This document shows, piece after piece, positions 35,115 to 43,497 of a stretch of DNA of 64,000 bases (position 1 is its first letter; the number at the start of each line of letters is the position of its first letter). The position numbers were made by a program, and so were the translations under genes. Source of the stretch: CAYJBH01 sp964370605 (GTDB lineage Bacteria > Bacillota > Clostridia > Oscillospirales > Ruminococcaceae); contig CAYJJX010000002.1 of the NCBI GenBank assembly GCA_964370605.1, forward strand, positions 1-64,000, given 5' to 3'. Under the pieces are notes generated by a model. The model ran no database searches, was not told the origin of the DNA, and was given only the letters and a program-made list of their open reading frames with translations.

Positions 35115-36146
35115 TCACTTTGTCATTAATGCAAACTGTTTCACCACACTTACCAGTCTGTCTATATCCTCTCGCTCAATTTGATAATGCGTCAAAAATC
35201 GCAATTTTTGCTCCCTCGCAGGAGACATTATGATACCATTTTCCTTTGCAAATTGTACAAGCTCTACCGTGTCGAGATGTTGCGGAAATCCGACAAATGC
35301 CATGTTTATCTCGACCTTTCCGATCACCGAAAACCCATCAAGCTCACCGAGCTTTTCGGCAAGATACTTGGCGTTTTCATTGTCTTTTGCAATCCGCTTT
35401 GACATTTCTGTGAGAGCAATAATACCGGGAGCCGCCAAAACACCAACCTGTCGCAGAGCACCGCCGAGACGTTTTCGATTCTTTCTCGCACGCTTTATAA
35501 AATCTGCATCGCCGCAAAGCATCGAGCCAATCGGAGCCGCCAAACCTTTCGAAAGGCAAAACATCACCGAATCGCAGTACTGCACAACATCCTTGACATC
35601 GCAACCGAGTGCAGCGGCGGCGTTAAACAATCGCGCTCCGTCGAGATGTACCGGCAAACCTAGTTCTTTTGCGGTATCATATACATCTTTCATCATATCA
35701 AGCGGCATCACCCGACCGTTAGAAAGAGCGTTTTCCATACACACAAGTCCGGTCTCGGCATCAAGAGTGCTGTTTGGATCATGCCAAAGTCTACGAACCT
35801 CTGAACCGGTCAACAGGCTGTCGGTGCAAGAGGAGGTGCGCAGAGTAACTCCAGATATCTGTGCCGCCGCACCGAGTTCGTGCTGCACTATATGTATACC
35901 CTCGGCGCAGACCACCTCGTCCGCCCGACGGGTATGGGTGCAGATGGCAAGCTGGTTCCCCATACTGCCGGACGGAACAAATACGGCCGCCTCTTTTCCA
36001 AGACGCTGTGCCGCAAGTTCCTCCAAGCGATTAACAGTTACGTCATCACCATAAACATCGTCGCCCACCACCGCTTCTGCCATGGCGCGGCGCATCGCGT
36101 CGGTCGGCTCTGTGACGGTATCGCTTCTAAAATCAACAATTTTCAT
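35115..36146 (-). CDS. ltaE: Low-specificity L-threonine aldolase
   Basis: 343 residues. PLP enzyme that cleaves L-threonine or allo-threonine to glycine and acetaldehyde. It begins with the family signature VDFRSDTVTEPTDAMRRAM and has VFVPSGSMGNQLAI, HLDGARLFNAAAALG (Asp to the PLP ring) and the PLP lysine in MFCLSKGLAAPIGSML near residue 200. Full length. It is followed by the MFS gene, 84 bases away, and stands downstream of the tetR terminator. Confidence 0.93.
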   Translation of the reverse strand: MKIVDFRSDTVTEPTDAMRRAMAEAVVGDDVYGDDVTVNRLEELAAQRLGKEAAVFVPSGSMGNQLAICTHTRRADEVVCAEGIHIVQHELGAAAQISGVTLRTSSCTDSLLTGSEVRRLWHDPNSTLDAETGLVCMENALSNGRVMPLDMMKDVYDTAKELGLPVHLDGARLFNAAAALGCDVKDVVQYCDSVMFCLSKGLAAPIGSMLCGDADFIKRARKNRKRLGGALRQVGVLAAPGIIALTEMSKRIAKDNENAKYLAEKLGELDGFSVIGKVEINMAFVGFPQHLDTVELVQFAKENGIIMSPAREQKLRFLTHYQIEREDIDRLVSVVKQFALMTK

Positions 36147-36205
36147 AATAAATTCCCCTTTCGCTTTTTTCGGTTGGAATCTTTACTTTTTCAAAATTCT
36201 GCCTA

Positions 36206-36253
36206 CAAAAAAGGTGTCGCAGTTTGACGATGAATCGCCCATTTGCGACAACC
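36206..36253 (-). terminator. Terminator after the TetR-family gene
   Basis: On the minus strand GGTTGTCGCA...TGCGACACC with a further inner GAT/ATC pairing, then a T-run (complement of A at 36206-36212). Confidence 0.7.
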
Positions 36254-36273
36254 TCAATAAACATTGATAAAAC

Positions 36274-36891
36274 TTACTTGATGCTTAATATTCTCCGATA
36301 GCTTGAAATGAACTCGGTAAGCGCCTTTTTCTTTTCAACCTGCTGTTTTGTTTCCACACTCTTGATGAATCCCTCCACGACCCATTCGGTATTTTGAAGG
36401 ATCGTGTCATAGTCCTGTGCACTGTTGAAGTAGGAACGTGTACACCGTTTGAATAACTCCTCATATGTATATCCGGCGAGGCCTTTGAGAAACTCAGTCG
36501 ATTGCTCACCGCCATCATTTTTCATTCGATCATAAAACAAAAAGACATAAGGGTAAACCTCGGTCAAGCGAAACCGCAAGTCCAACATATCCTCAAGCAA
36601 CACAAAAAAATCGTTTTGCGCTTTGTTCAGCTTGTCATAATAATCGCCAATAAGAATAAGCGAGCAGTATTCCGCAATGAATTCAAACAAATTTTGTTTA
36701 CTACCGAAATAATGGAAAAGTATTCCTTTCGATATACCGGCATCGGCAACAATTCGATTTGTGGATGCATCATTATAACCATAAAGGGCAAATTCCTTTA
36801 TGGCCGCCGAAATAATATTATCCTGCTTTGCTACATTTGTGTCAAAAAACTTCTGGTAAATTTCTGTCACCCTCTCGTTATTTAGTTTCAC
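36274..36891 (-). CDS. TetR/AcrR-family transcriptional regulator
   Basis: 205 residues with a GTG start at 36891. The N-terminal helix-turn-helix is clear: NIISAAIKEFALYGYNDAST, then GISKGILFHYFGSKQNLFEF. The C-terminal ligand domain is helical with no recognised specificity. An inverted repeat CACGTT-N12-AACGTG (36889-36912) covers the start codon and may be its operator. A promoter lies at 36926-36954 (TTGCAA, 17 bases, TAAACT on the minus strand). It is divergent from htpG. Confidence 0.88.
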   Translation of the reverse strand: MKLNNERVTEIYQKFFDTNVAKQDNIISAAIKEFALYGYNDASTNRIVADAGISKGILFHYFGSKQNLFEFIAEYCSLILIGDYYDKLNKAQNDFFVLLEDMLDLRFRLTEVYPYVFLFYDRMKNDGGEQSTEFLKGLAGYTYEELFKRCTRSYFNSAQDYDTILQNTEWVVEGFIKSVETKQQVEKKKALTEFISSYRRILSIK

Positions 36892-36925
36892 GTTCCCAAA
36901 GTGTCCAACGTGGTCAATTTAATTT

Positions 36926-36954
36926 AGTTTACCACAAACGACAAGTCATTGCAA
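36926..36954 (-). promoter_or_regulatory. Promoter of the TetR-family gene
   Basis: On the minus strand TTGCAA (complement of 36949-36954), 17 bases, TAAACT (complement of 36926-36931). Confidence 0.55.
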
Positions 36955-36995
36955 TACCGACTACGACATTTTTTCAATAAATTTTAGGTAAAGTA

Positions 36996-37023
36996 TTGAC
37001 ATTTGCGTCGGTTGTGATATACT
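36996..37023 (+). promoter_or_regulatory. Sigma-A promoter of htpG
   Basis: TTGACA (36996-37001), 16 bases, TATACT (37018-37023). The start of transcription would fall within the CIRCE element. Confidence 0.75.
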
Positions 37024-37027
37024 ATTT

Positions 37028-37054
37028 TTAGCACTCAAAGCACTAGAGTGCCAA
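37028..37054 (+). promoter_or_regulatory. CIRCE element (HrcA operator)
   Basis: TTAGCACTC-N9-GAGTGCCAA, differing from the consensus TTAGCACTC-N9-GAGTGCTAA by one base. It sits at +1 of htpG, the classic repressor position. Confidence 0.9.
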
Positions 37055-37116
37055 AATGTATAATTCGGCGATATCTTCATCGCCCGAGTAAAGGAAAGGG
37101 AAAGGAAATTCAGAAC

Positions 37117-39006
37117 ATGGCAAAAAAACAATTTAAAGCGGAGAGCAAACGTCTGCTCGACATGATGATCCACTCCATCTATACCCACAAAGAAATCTTC
37201 CTTCGCGAGCTTATCAGCAACGCCTCTGACGCTATCGACAAGGCGTATTATACCGAACTATCGGAAGGTAAGGGTGTAAACAAAGGAGACTACAACATTC
37301 GAATCACTGCCGACAAAGAGGCAGGTACGCTTACCATCAGCGATAACGGAATGGGACTTTCGGCAGAGGACATGGAGAAGAATCTCGGTGTAATCGCCGC
37401 TTCCGGCACTTTGGCGTTTCAAAAGAACGCCGATAAGCAGGAAGATATCGACCTAATCGGTCAATTTGGTGTGGGATTCTATTCCGCATTCATGGTTTCT
37501 TCTGAGATAACCGTCAACAGCCGCGTGAGAGGCGCCGAAGAGGCATTCTGCTGGAAATCGTCCGGAGCCGACGGCTACACTGTCACTGCCTGCGAGAAGA
37601 AGGAACAAGGCACCGACGTCATCTTGAAAATCATGGCCGACACCGACGATGAAAAATACAGTGAATACCTGGAGCAGTATCGTCTGAAAACCCTGGTCAA
37701 AAAATATTCCGATTATATCCGCTATCCCATCATAATGGAAGTGGAAAAGACAAATGTAATCGAGCCGGGCGATGCCGAAAAGGATGCAGTCACCGAGACG
37801 GTGCGCGCCGACGAGACACTCAACAGCATGATCCCGCTTTGGAAAAAACAAAAAAGTGAGATTTCAAAAGAAGAGTATGACGGATTCTATCGCGACCGCC
37901 GTTTTGGTTTTGACGAACCTCTGCGAGTAATTCATGGTTTTGGAGATGGCGCCGTAAGTTTCACAGCACTTTTATTTGTTCCGTCCGAGACACCATACGA
38001 TTTCTATACCAAAGATTTTGAAAAAGGTCTTGCACTCTATGCAAAGGGTGTAATGATCATGGAGAAATGCTCTGACCTACTGCCGGAATATTTTGCGTTC
38101 ATGAGAGGCCTCATAGACAGCGAGGATCTTTCTCTCAACATTTCACGTGAGATGCTGCAACAAGACAAACAGCTCAAGGTCATTGAAAAATGGCTGTCCA
38201 AAAAAATCAAGTCTGAACTTCTGGCGTTGCAAAAATCGGATCGCGAAGGATATGAAAAGTTCTTCACATCGTTTGGAAAACAACTGAAGTATGGCATCTA
38301 CTCCGACTTTGGCATGAACAAAGACCTTTTGCAGGATCTTTTGATGTTCTACTCTTCGACCGAGAAAAAGCAGGTCACACTTGCCGAGTATGTAGAACGT
38401 ATGAAAGAGGACCAACAGTTCATCTATTATGCCGGCGGAAGCAGTGTGGAGCAGATAGACAAACTGCCGCAGACCGAGCGACTGCGTGAAGCGGGAATTG
38501 AAATGCTATATCTCGTAGACGACGTTGACGAATTTGCACTTCAAGCAATCCGTGACTACAGCGAAAAACAATTCAAAAACGTTTCTTCCGGCGACCTGAA
38601 GCTTCCGGGCGAAGCGGAAAAAACGGAAAGCGAAGAGGATAACAAGCAGTATGAACAACTGTTGACCGCAGCGAAAGAGGCAATCGGCGATAAGGTCAGC
38701 AAGGTAATCACCACCGATCGTCTAAAAAGTCATCCTGTTTGTCTTTCCAGCGAAGGTGCGCTTTCGATCGAGATGGAAAAAGTTTTGTCACAAATGCCGG
38801 GTCAGGAAGTTCCAAAGGCTCAAAAAGTACTGGAACTCAACACCGATCACGCCGCATTCCAAAAACTCGCCGCACTCCTTGAAGAGGACAAAGAAAAGTT
38901 TGATCGCTATGCAAAAGTGCTTTTCAACCAAGCACTTATCATAGAAGGACTCGAGGTCGAGGATCCGATCGAATTTGCTAACGATATCACCGCACTTTTA
39001 TCATAA
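37117..39006 (+). CDS. htpG: Molecular chaperone HtpG (Hsp90)
   Basis: 629 residues from ATG 37117 (AAAGG 11 bases upstream). Bacterial Hsp90: the GHKL ATPase domain shows ELISNASDAIDK, ISDNGMGLSAEDM and GQFGVGFYSAFMV. The middle domain carries SREMLQQ (residues ~353), and the C-terminal dimerisation domain reaches the end (ANDITALLS). The CIRCE box places it under HrcA together with groE and dnaK, whereas Bacillus subtilis htpG is not CIRCE-controlled. Confidence 0.97.
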   Translation: MAKKQFKAESKRLLDMMIHSIYTHKEIFLRELISNASDAIDKAYYTELSEGKGVNKGDYNIRITADKEAGTLTISDNGMGLSAEDMEKNLGVIAASGTLAFQKNADKQEDIDLIGQFGVGFYSAFMVSSEITVNSRVRGAEEAFCWKSSGADGYTVTACEKKEQGTDVILKIMADTDDEKYSEYLEQYRLKTLVKKYSDYIRYPIIMEVEKTNVIEPGDAEKDAVTETVRADETLNSMIPLWKKQKSEISKEEYDGFYRDRRFGFDEPLRVIHGFGDGAVSFTALLFVPSETPYDFYTKDFEKGLALYAKGVMIMEKCSDLLPEYFAFMRGLIDSEDLSLNISREMLQQDKQLKVIEKWLSKKIKSELLALQKSDREGYEKFFTSFGKQLKYGIYSDFGMNKDLLQDLLMFYSSTEKKQVTLAEYVERMKEDQQFIYYAGGSSVEQIDKLPQTERLREAGIEMLYLVDDVDEFALQAIRDYSEKQFKNVSSGDLKLPGEAEKTESEEDNKQYEQLLTAAKEAIGDKVSKVITTDRLKSHPVCLSSEGALSIEMEKVLSQMPGQEVPKAQKVLELNTDHAAFQKLAALLEEDKEKFDRYAKVLFNQALIIEGLEVEDPIEFANDITALLS

Positions 39007-39021
39007 AAGTATTCAAACAAC

Positions 39022-39070
39022 GACTCTTTGCATATTATGTACTATTAGGTAATATGCAAAGGGTCTTTTT
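39022..39070 (+). terminator. Terminator of htpG
   Basis: GACTCTTTGCATATTA...TAATATGCAAAGGGTC (16 bp with one G-T pair) then TTTTTT. Confidence 0.88.
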
Positions 39071-39285
39071 TGTGTTAAGTTTAAACATTTTGCCATCTGC
39101 AAAACATGCAAAATTAGCGACTGACACTAAATAGCGAAGGGTTGTTTTGGGTTTGATTTGAAGTGATGTGATGTTTGAAAAATTCCAAACTAAAATCACA
39201 CCGGTCCTGCATCTACAATAATCAGTTTTAGCCACAAGTGGGTATGCACTCGTCTATAAAACATTCTGAAAGGGAGGTGTCATAT

Positions 39286-39552
39286 ATGTACAGTCTAATT
39301 GATGTCAGCGAAAAGGACATTGTCACCATAAAGACCGGACGCAAGCTCGGGAGAATTGACGATCTAAAGTTTGATCCGGTGACCGCAAAGATCGAAGGCT
39401 TTATACTGCTCGGCAAACTGCGATTCTTTGGGCTTCTCGGGCGAGAACCCGACACTTATATCAAATATGACGACATTGTAAAAATCGGCAGTGATGTTAT
39501 TCTGGTGCGCTGTGAACCGCAGGAAGGAGCACGAGGCGAATACTCCGGATAA
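39286..39552 (+). CDS. YlmC/YmxH-family PRC-barrel sporulation protein
   Basis: 88 residues from ATG 39286 (GGGAGGT 7 bases upstream). PRC-barrel fold: DIVTIKTGRKLGRIDDLKFD, AKIEGFILLG, then YIKYDDIVKIGSDVILVRCE. Fits the YlmC/YmxH family conserved in spore-formers. The signature LGRIDDLKFDP and the loop FGLLGREPD are typical. Role in sporulation is known only from family phylogeny and sigma-factor control in other species. Confidence 0.87.
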   Translation: MYSLIDVSEKDIVTIKTGRKLGRIDDLKFDPVTAKIEGFILLGKLRFFGLLGREPDTYIKYDDIVKIGSDVILVRCEPQEGARGEYSG

Positions 39553-39600
39553 TCGGTTTTAACGCCCAGCGAACAAGAATCTTTTTTCGGTACGTTCCAC

Positions 39601-39629
39601 TTGACAAATCGGCCTCGGTAAAGTATATT
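39601..39629 (+). promoter_or_regulatory. Promoter of the YitT-family gene
   Basis: TTGACA (39601-39606), 17 bases, TATATT (39624-39629), about 60 bases before the TTG start. Confidence 0.65.
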
Positions 39630-39688
39630 GATAGTTGTGTCGTCGAACATTCGACCGCTGTAAAACAACCGCTATCGGAGTACCTCAA

Positions 39689-40573
39689 TTGAAGATTACC
39701 GCTATTAAAAACACAACCAAAACATTTTTGCTCATAACTGTCGGAACGCTGATGTTTTGTCTGGGCACGACCTATTTCATTTTACCTGCTAACATATACA
39801 GTGGCGGCGTACTCGGAACATCTCAGGTCTTGCAGGTTATTTTTGAAGACATTTTACATATCAAGTTTCCTGCCGATATACAGCTCGCCGGTATTCTTAA
39901 CTTCGCCTTCAATATTCCTCTTTTTATTTTGGCGTATAAAAGCATGTCTAAGATGTTTCTGGTCAAGACTTTTTTTAGCATAGGGCTACAGACATTGATG
40001 TTCACCCTGCTCACACCTCCCGTTGTCCCGATAATGGAAGAAGTGTTGTCTGCCACCTTGATTGGCGGTGTAATCACGGGCGCCGGCATTGGAATCGTGT
40101 TGCTCGCCGGCTCGTCTACCGGCGGCGTGGATATCCTTGGCATGTATTTCACTCTAAAATACAAAAACTTTTCGGTAGGCAACTTTGCAATAATCTATAA
40201 CGCCGCTCTCTATCTTGCATGTAGTATGCTTTTCGACATCTCTATTGCCATATACTCGGTAATTTCCGTCTTTGTGACATCAATTGTCGTCGACAAATTC
40301 CATGCACAAAATATTCGCATCATGGCAATCATCTTTACAAACAGTGAAGATGTGGCAAAAAACATAATCACCGAGATGCATCGTGGGGTTACCATGTGGG
40401 GCGGAAAGGGCGTGTACACAATGGAAGACAAACAGATACTGGTGACCGTAATATCAAAATACGAGATTGCCAACCTCAAAGCTCTGATAAAGAGACATGA
40501 CGAAAATGCATTTTTGATCCTTAACGAAGGGTTGGACGTCATGGGTAACTACGAGAAAAGAATGGATGCTTAG
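39689..40573 (+). CDS. YitT-family membrane protein
   Basis: 294 residues from a TTG start at 39689, chosen because GGAG lies 8 bases upstream and the promoter gives a matching leader. Five or six membrane helices with the DUF161 motif (FCLGTTYFILPANIYSGGV, GVITGAGIGIVLLAGSSTGG), then a cytoplasmic DUF2179 domain (HRGVTMWGGKGVYTMEDKQILVT). The family is widespread in Firmicutes with no settled substrate. Convergent with maf. Confidence 0.9.
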   Translation: MKITAIKNTTKTFLLITVGTLMFCLGTTYFILPANIYSGGVLGTSQVLQVIFEDILHIKFPADIQLAGILNFAFNIPLFILAYKSMSKMFLVKTFFSIGLQTLMFTLLTPPVVPIMEEVLSATLIGGVITGAGIGIVLLAGSSTGGVDILGMYFTLKYKNFSVGNFAIIYNAALYLACSMLFDISIAIYSVISVFVTSIVVDKFHAQNIRIMAIIFTNSEDVAKNIITEMHRGVTMWGGKGVYTMEDKQILVTVISKYEIANLKALIKRHDENAFLILNEGLDVMGNYEKRMDA

Positions 40574-40632
40574 TACCAACATACGATAGCGCCCACCCTG
40601 ATGCGTACGCTCGTTGAATCAAACTCAAGACT

Positions 40633-41190
40633 CTAAATAAAACCGTTGTCCTTGAGATGTCGATAAACCAAATTCAGTGGCAATCCCATCACGGTATAAT
40701 AGTCGCCTACGATCTCTTTGACAAATCTCCCGCCCAGTCCTTGAATTGCATAACTCCCTGCCTTATCAACCGGCTCGCCAGTTGCCACGTACTCCTCTAT
40801 CTCCTGTCTTGAGAGTTCATCAAATGCGACTTCTGCCGTTGCGCAAAAGCTGTGCATATTATTGTTTGCAGCAATACACACTCCGGTATGCACCCGATGT
40901 ATTCTACCGGACAGACTCTGCAGGTGAGTTATTGATTCCTCTTTATGATGCGGTTTTCCAAAAATACTGCCGTCAAGTTCCACCACCGTGTCGGCGGCAA
41001 TAACAACATGTTCTCTATTTGCTGCAAAAACTTCGTTTGCTTTTTGCTCTGCAAGATATACAGCCACATCGCTCGGTGCCATACCAATCGGCACAAGTTC
41101 TTCGCCCACCGGCTGCACAATTTCAAAGTCATCGATTATCATCGAAAGTATTTCTTTTCGTCGCGGCGAAGCAGACGCCAATAACAACAT
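40633..41190 (-). CDS. maf: Maf-family nucleotide pyrophosphatase
   Basis: 185 residues from ATG 41190 (GGAGG 10 bases upstream). Hydrolyses non-canonical or modified nucleoside triphosphates (dTTP/UTP type); Bacillus Maf also affects septation. Signature LLLASASPRRKEIL at the N-terminus, VVIAADTVVELDG in the middle, and GKPHHKEESITHLQSLSGR, all family landmarks, plus DKAGSYAIQGLGGRFV. Alone on the minus strand, 92 bases downstream of the small membrane-protein gene. Confidence 0.93.
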   Translation of the reverse strand: MLLLASASPRRKEILSMIIDDFEIVQPVGEELVPIGMAPSDVAVYLAEQKANEVFAANREHVVIAADTVVELDGSIFGKPHHKEESITHLQSLSGRIHRVHTGVCIAANNNMHSFCATAEVAFDELSRQEIEEYVATGEPVDKAGSYAIQGLGGRFVKEIVGDYYTVMGLPLNLVYRHLKDNGFI

Positions 41191-41273
41191 ACTACCTGTT
41201 CCTCCATCAACAACCGTCATCCTGTCAAATGACGCATACAAAGATTAAGATCGCTACGCTCGAGTAACATATG

Positions 41274-41540
41274 TCACTCAAGGTCCTGTATGTTCATCTT
41301 GTCAAGCTCTGATTGTTTGTTGTTTTTTTCGTTTTCCGCATATTTCACAATAAAATATATTGCAAATAAAATCCCGGTTATTATAAAGGCATAAAAGCCG
41401 ACAAAGACGAAAACACATGCCGAAACTATCGGCAAAATCAAAGCAATCTTCGACTTCTTTTTGCACAGATAATACTGCAGAAGAGCGAGTAACGCAGGAA
41501 GCAATATTACCACTACAAGAATAACTATATTGGTTCTCAT
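41274..41540 (-). CDS. Small membrane protein, partner of the DUF2089 regulator
   Basis: 88 residues, three hydrophobic stretches (IVILVVVILLPALLALLQYY, then ALILPIVSACVFVFVGFY and FIITGILFAIYFIV), a charged cytoplasmic tail. No signal or family recognised. It starts two bases after the DUF2089-type stop with AAAGGA 7 bases before the ATG, so the two form a tight operon behind a palindromic operator. Confidence 0.75.
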   Translation of the reverse strand: MRTNIVILVVVILLPALLALLQYYLCKKKSKIALILPIVSACVFVFVGFYAFIITGILFAIYFIVKYAENEKNNKQSELDKMNIQDLE

Positions 41541-41541
41541 C

Positions 41542-41838
41542 CTATGATCCTTTCACTTTTTTATATTCGTTGATCAGAATTTTTGCAGTATCAAAATCAA
41601 GCCTGTCATCGACTGCCAACTTTTTGACCAGCGAAATATACGGCTCACTTGTGTTGTCATCCGCTATTTGTATCTTCTGTATCAGCTTGTCAAGCCGCAA
41701 CCTCACTGTCGGATATGTTACTCCATATTGATTTGAAATTTCTTTCAATGACCCTGATGCAAGCAAAAACTTCTTAATAAAAATTACATCTTCGTCGTCA
41801 AGTCCCGAAAGCCATTCCGGCATTATTTCTATCGCCAT
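41542..41838 (-). CDS. DUF2089-type helix-turn-helix regulator
   Basis: 98 residues. LPEWLSGL-like start (MPEWLSGLDDEDVIFIKKFL) then a helix-turn-helix LASGSLKEISNQYGVTYPTV and RLRLDKLI, as in DUF2089 proteins, which in clostridia sit beside small membrane-protein genes. No zinc ribbon is present at its N-terminus, unlike the longer members. A perfect 15-bp inverted repeat overlaps its own promoter, suggesting autoregulation (inference). AAAGGAGGTGG precedes the ATG. Confidence 0.8.
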   Translation of the reverse strand: MAIEIMPEWLSGLDDEDVIFIKKFLLASGSLKEISNQYGVTYPTVRLRLDKLIQKIQIADDNTSEPYISLVKKLAVDDRLDFDTAKILINEYKKVKGS

Positions 41839-41848
41839 GTTCCACCTC

Positions 41849-41887
41849 CTTTAATAATATTAAGTATAACATTTAATATTATTAAAG
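41849..41887. promoter_or_regulatory. Perfect palindrome over the DUF2089 promoter
   Basis: CTTTAATAATATTAA, nine bases, then TTAATATTATTAAAG. It spans from the ribosome site through the -10 to the start of the -35. Confidence 0.8.
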
Positions 41888-41891
41888 TCAA
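41863..41891 (-). promoter_or_regulatory. Promoter of the DUF2089 operon
   Basis: On the minus strand TTGACT (complement of 41886-41891), 17 bases, TATACT (complement of 41863-41868). Almost wholly inside the palindrome. Confidence 0.7.
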
Positions 41892-42033
41892 TAGTAAATT
41901 TTATTTACATAAAAAATCGTTGCCGGGAATATGTCCATCACAAACGGTTATGACTTGAACATATCGTTCTAGGTATTTTATCATGTATAACAGCGATTTC
42001 TTCCGGCTAAAACAGGGACAAAACCGGTTTTAA

Positions 42034-42075
42034 ACACAACTGCTCTGACTATAAAAGAAGTCAGAGCAGTTGTGT
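42034..42075 (-). terminator. Long hairpin after sdaA
   Basis: A perfect 17-bp stem (ACACAACTGCTCTGACT and its complement) with an 8-base loop, just past the sdaA stop. The following T-run on the minus strand is short. Confidence 0.75.
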
Positions 42076-42078
42076 TCG

Positions 42079-43281
42079 TTATTCGTGATAAACCTTTGCG
42101 AGGCCGCCCTCGCTAGTCTCTTTATACTTGCAAAACAGGTCGAGCCCGGTTTCATACATGGTCTTTACTACTACGTCGAAAGAAATTTTTCTCGTATGAG
42201 TTAAAAAGTTTGCAAAGCTGAGCGCATTGATAGCACGCATCGCCGCAACGGCGTTCCTTTCTATACACGGGATTTGAACCAGCCCGTTTATCGGATCACA
42301 GGTAAGTCCGAGATGATGTTCCATTGCGACTTCTGCAGCATATTCAATCTGATTCAAATCCATCATAAATAATTCTGCAAGTGCGGCGGCGGCCATAGAA
42401 CAAGCACTTCCTATCTCCGCCTGACAGCCACATTCAGCGCCACTGATCGAGGCATTGGTTTTTATCAGGTTGCCGATTATCCCTGCAACGGCCAGCGCTT
42501 TCGCAATCTCAAAATCACTAAAGCCTTTTTTCTGTTGCATGTAATACATTACAGCAGGTAAAACACCGCAAGCACCGCAGGTTGGTGCCGTCACGATTAT
42601 TCCTGCCGCGGCATTCTCCTCACTCACTGCAAAAGCGTATGAACAGACAAGCCTATGTTCCCTTGTCTCAGGACTTTCATCGATGTGCCGTTGATTGAAA
42701 AGTAGCTTCGCTTTTCTTTGAATATTAAGGCCGCCCGACAACTCACCTTCGCTTTCAAGTCCGTTGCGTACCGACATCTTCATCTGACCCCATATTTTTT
42801 CAAGGTATAAAAAAATGTCTTCGCCCTCAACCATTTTCACATATTCCCAAAGCCGCATACTTTTTTGTTCGCAATACGACTTGATGGACTCGAAACTTTT
42901 GTGCGGATACACATCCTGCACCACACCCCTACTCTGCCCGTCTATCAAAATTTTTCCGCCGCCGACACTGAATATTGTGCTCTCGCCGATTGTCTTTTTG
43001 TTTTCATCGAAAGCTTTCAAAATCATGGTGTTGGGATGGCCTAAATCGACATCACTTTCATCCCACACTATCGTCGTTTTATCTCTTCCGAGAGTGCCAA
43101 GTATCACCTGATCGGTCATATGTCCTCGACCTGTTTTACAGAGCGAACCATAAAGAGTCGCCTCAAAGCTTGCCGCATCACCAAATTTCCCAATGAAATA
43201 CTCGCAGGCAAATTCAGGACCCATCGTGTGCGAACTCGAAGGACCTCTGCCTATTCTGTACAGTTCTTTTATCGATTCCAT
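42079..43281 (-). CDS. sdaA: L-serine dehydratase, iron-sulfur, single chain
   Basis: 400 residues. Converts L-serine to pyruvate and ammonia using a [4Fe-4S] cluster. The beta-like domain comes first (RIGRGPSSSHTMGPEFACEY) and the alpha-like domain second (APTCGACGVLPAV, later SGAECGCQAEIGSAC and LTCDPINGLVQIPC), giving the cysteines for the cluster. Bacillus and many clostridia split these into two genes; here they are fused, as in proteobacterial SdaA, though this one is about 50 residues shorter, with a compressed linker. It stands alone with its own terminator. Confidence 0.92.
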   Translation of the reverse strand: MESIKELYRIGRGPSSSHTMGPEFACEYFIGKFGDAASFEATLYGSLCKTGRGHMTDQVILGTLGRDKTTIVWDESDVDLGHPNTMILKAFDENKKTIGESTIFSVGGGKILIDGQSRGVVQDVYPHKSFESIKSYCEQKSMRLWEYVKMVEGEDIFLYLEKIWGQMKMSVRNGLESEGELSGGLNIQRKAKLLFNQRHIDESPETREHRLVCSYAFAVSEENAAAGIIVTAPTCGACGVLPAVMYYMQQKKGFSDFEIAKALAVAGIIGNLIKTNASISGAECGCQAEIGSACSMAAAALAELFMMDLNQIEYAAEVAMEHHLGLTCDPINGLVQIPCIERNAVAAMRAINALSFANFLTHTRKISFDVVVKTMYETGLDLFCKYKETSEGGLAKVYHE

Positions 43282-43497
43282 GAAGTATCCCTTATATAAT
43301 TTATAGCATTATTATGCCCTGTCTGATGCCACAGATAGTTTTGACCGTATGGCTGCTTATTATGTGCTCTCAAACATCTCTACAAACCGCATCTCTTCGA
43401 GGTTGTAACGGAATAAAAATCCGATGGCTTTTCAAATCGCTGATTTGAGTAACGGGTAGGATTATTACTATATTGACGTAGTGTTTCTTGCAAACAA

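Noticed and set aside
36889..36912. Inverted repeat CACGTT...AACGTG at the TetR start as a definite operator
   Set aside because: Arms are only six bases and overlap the start codon; noted in the gene entry but not called as a site of its own.
36991..37005. Stretch AAAGTATTGACATTT shared by the htpG and ars promoters
   Set aside because: It covers the -35 and AT-rich flank only; the similarity does not extend, so a shared operator or repeat is not supported.
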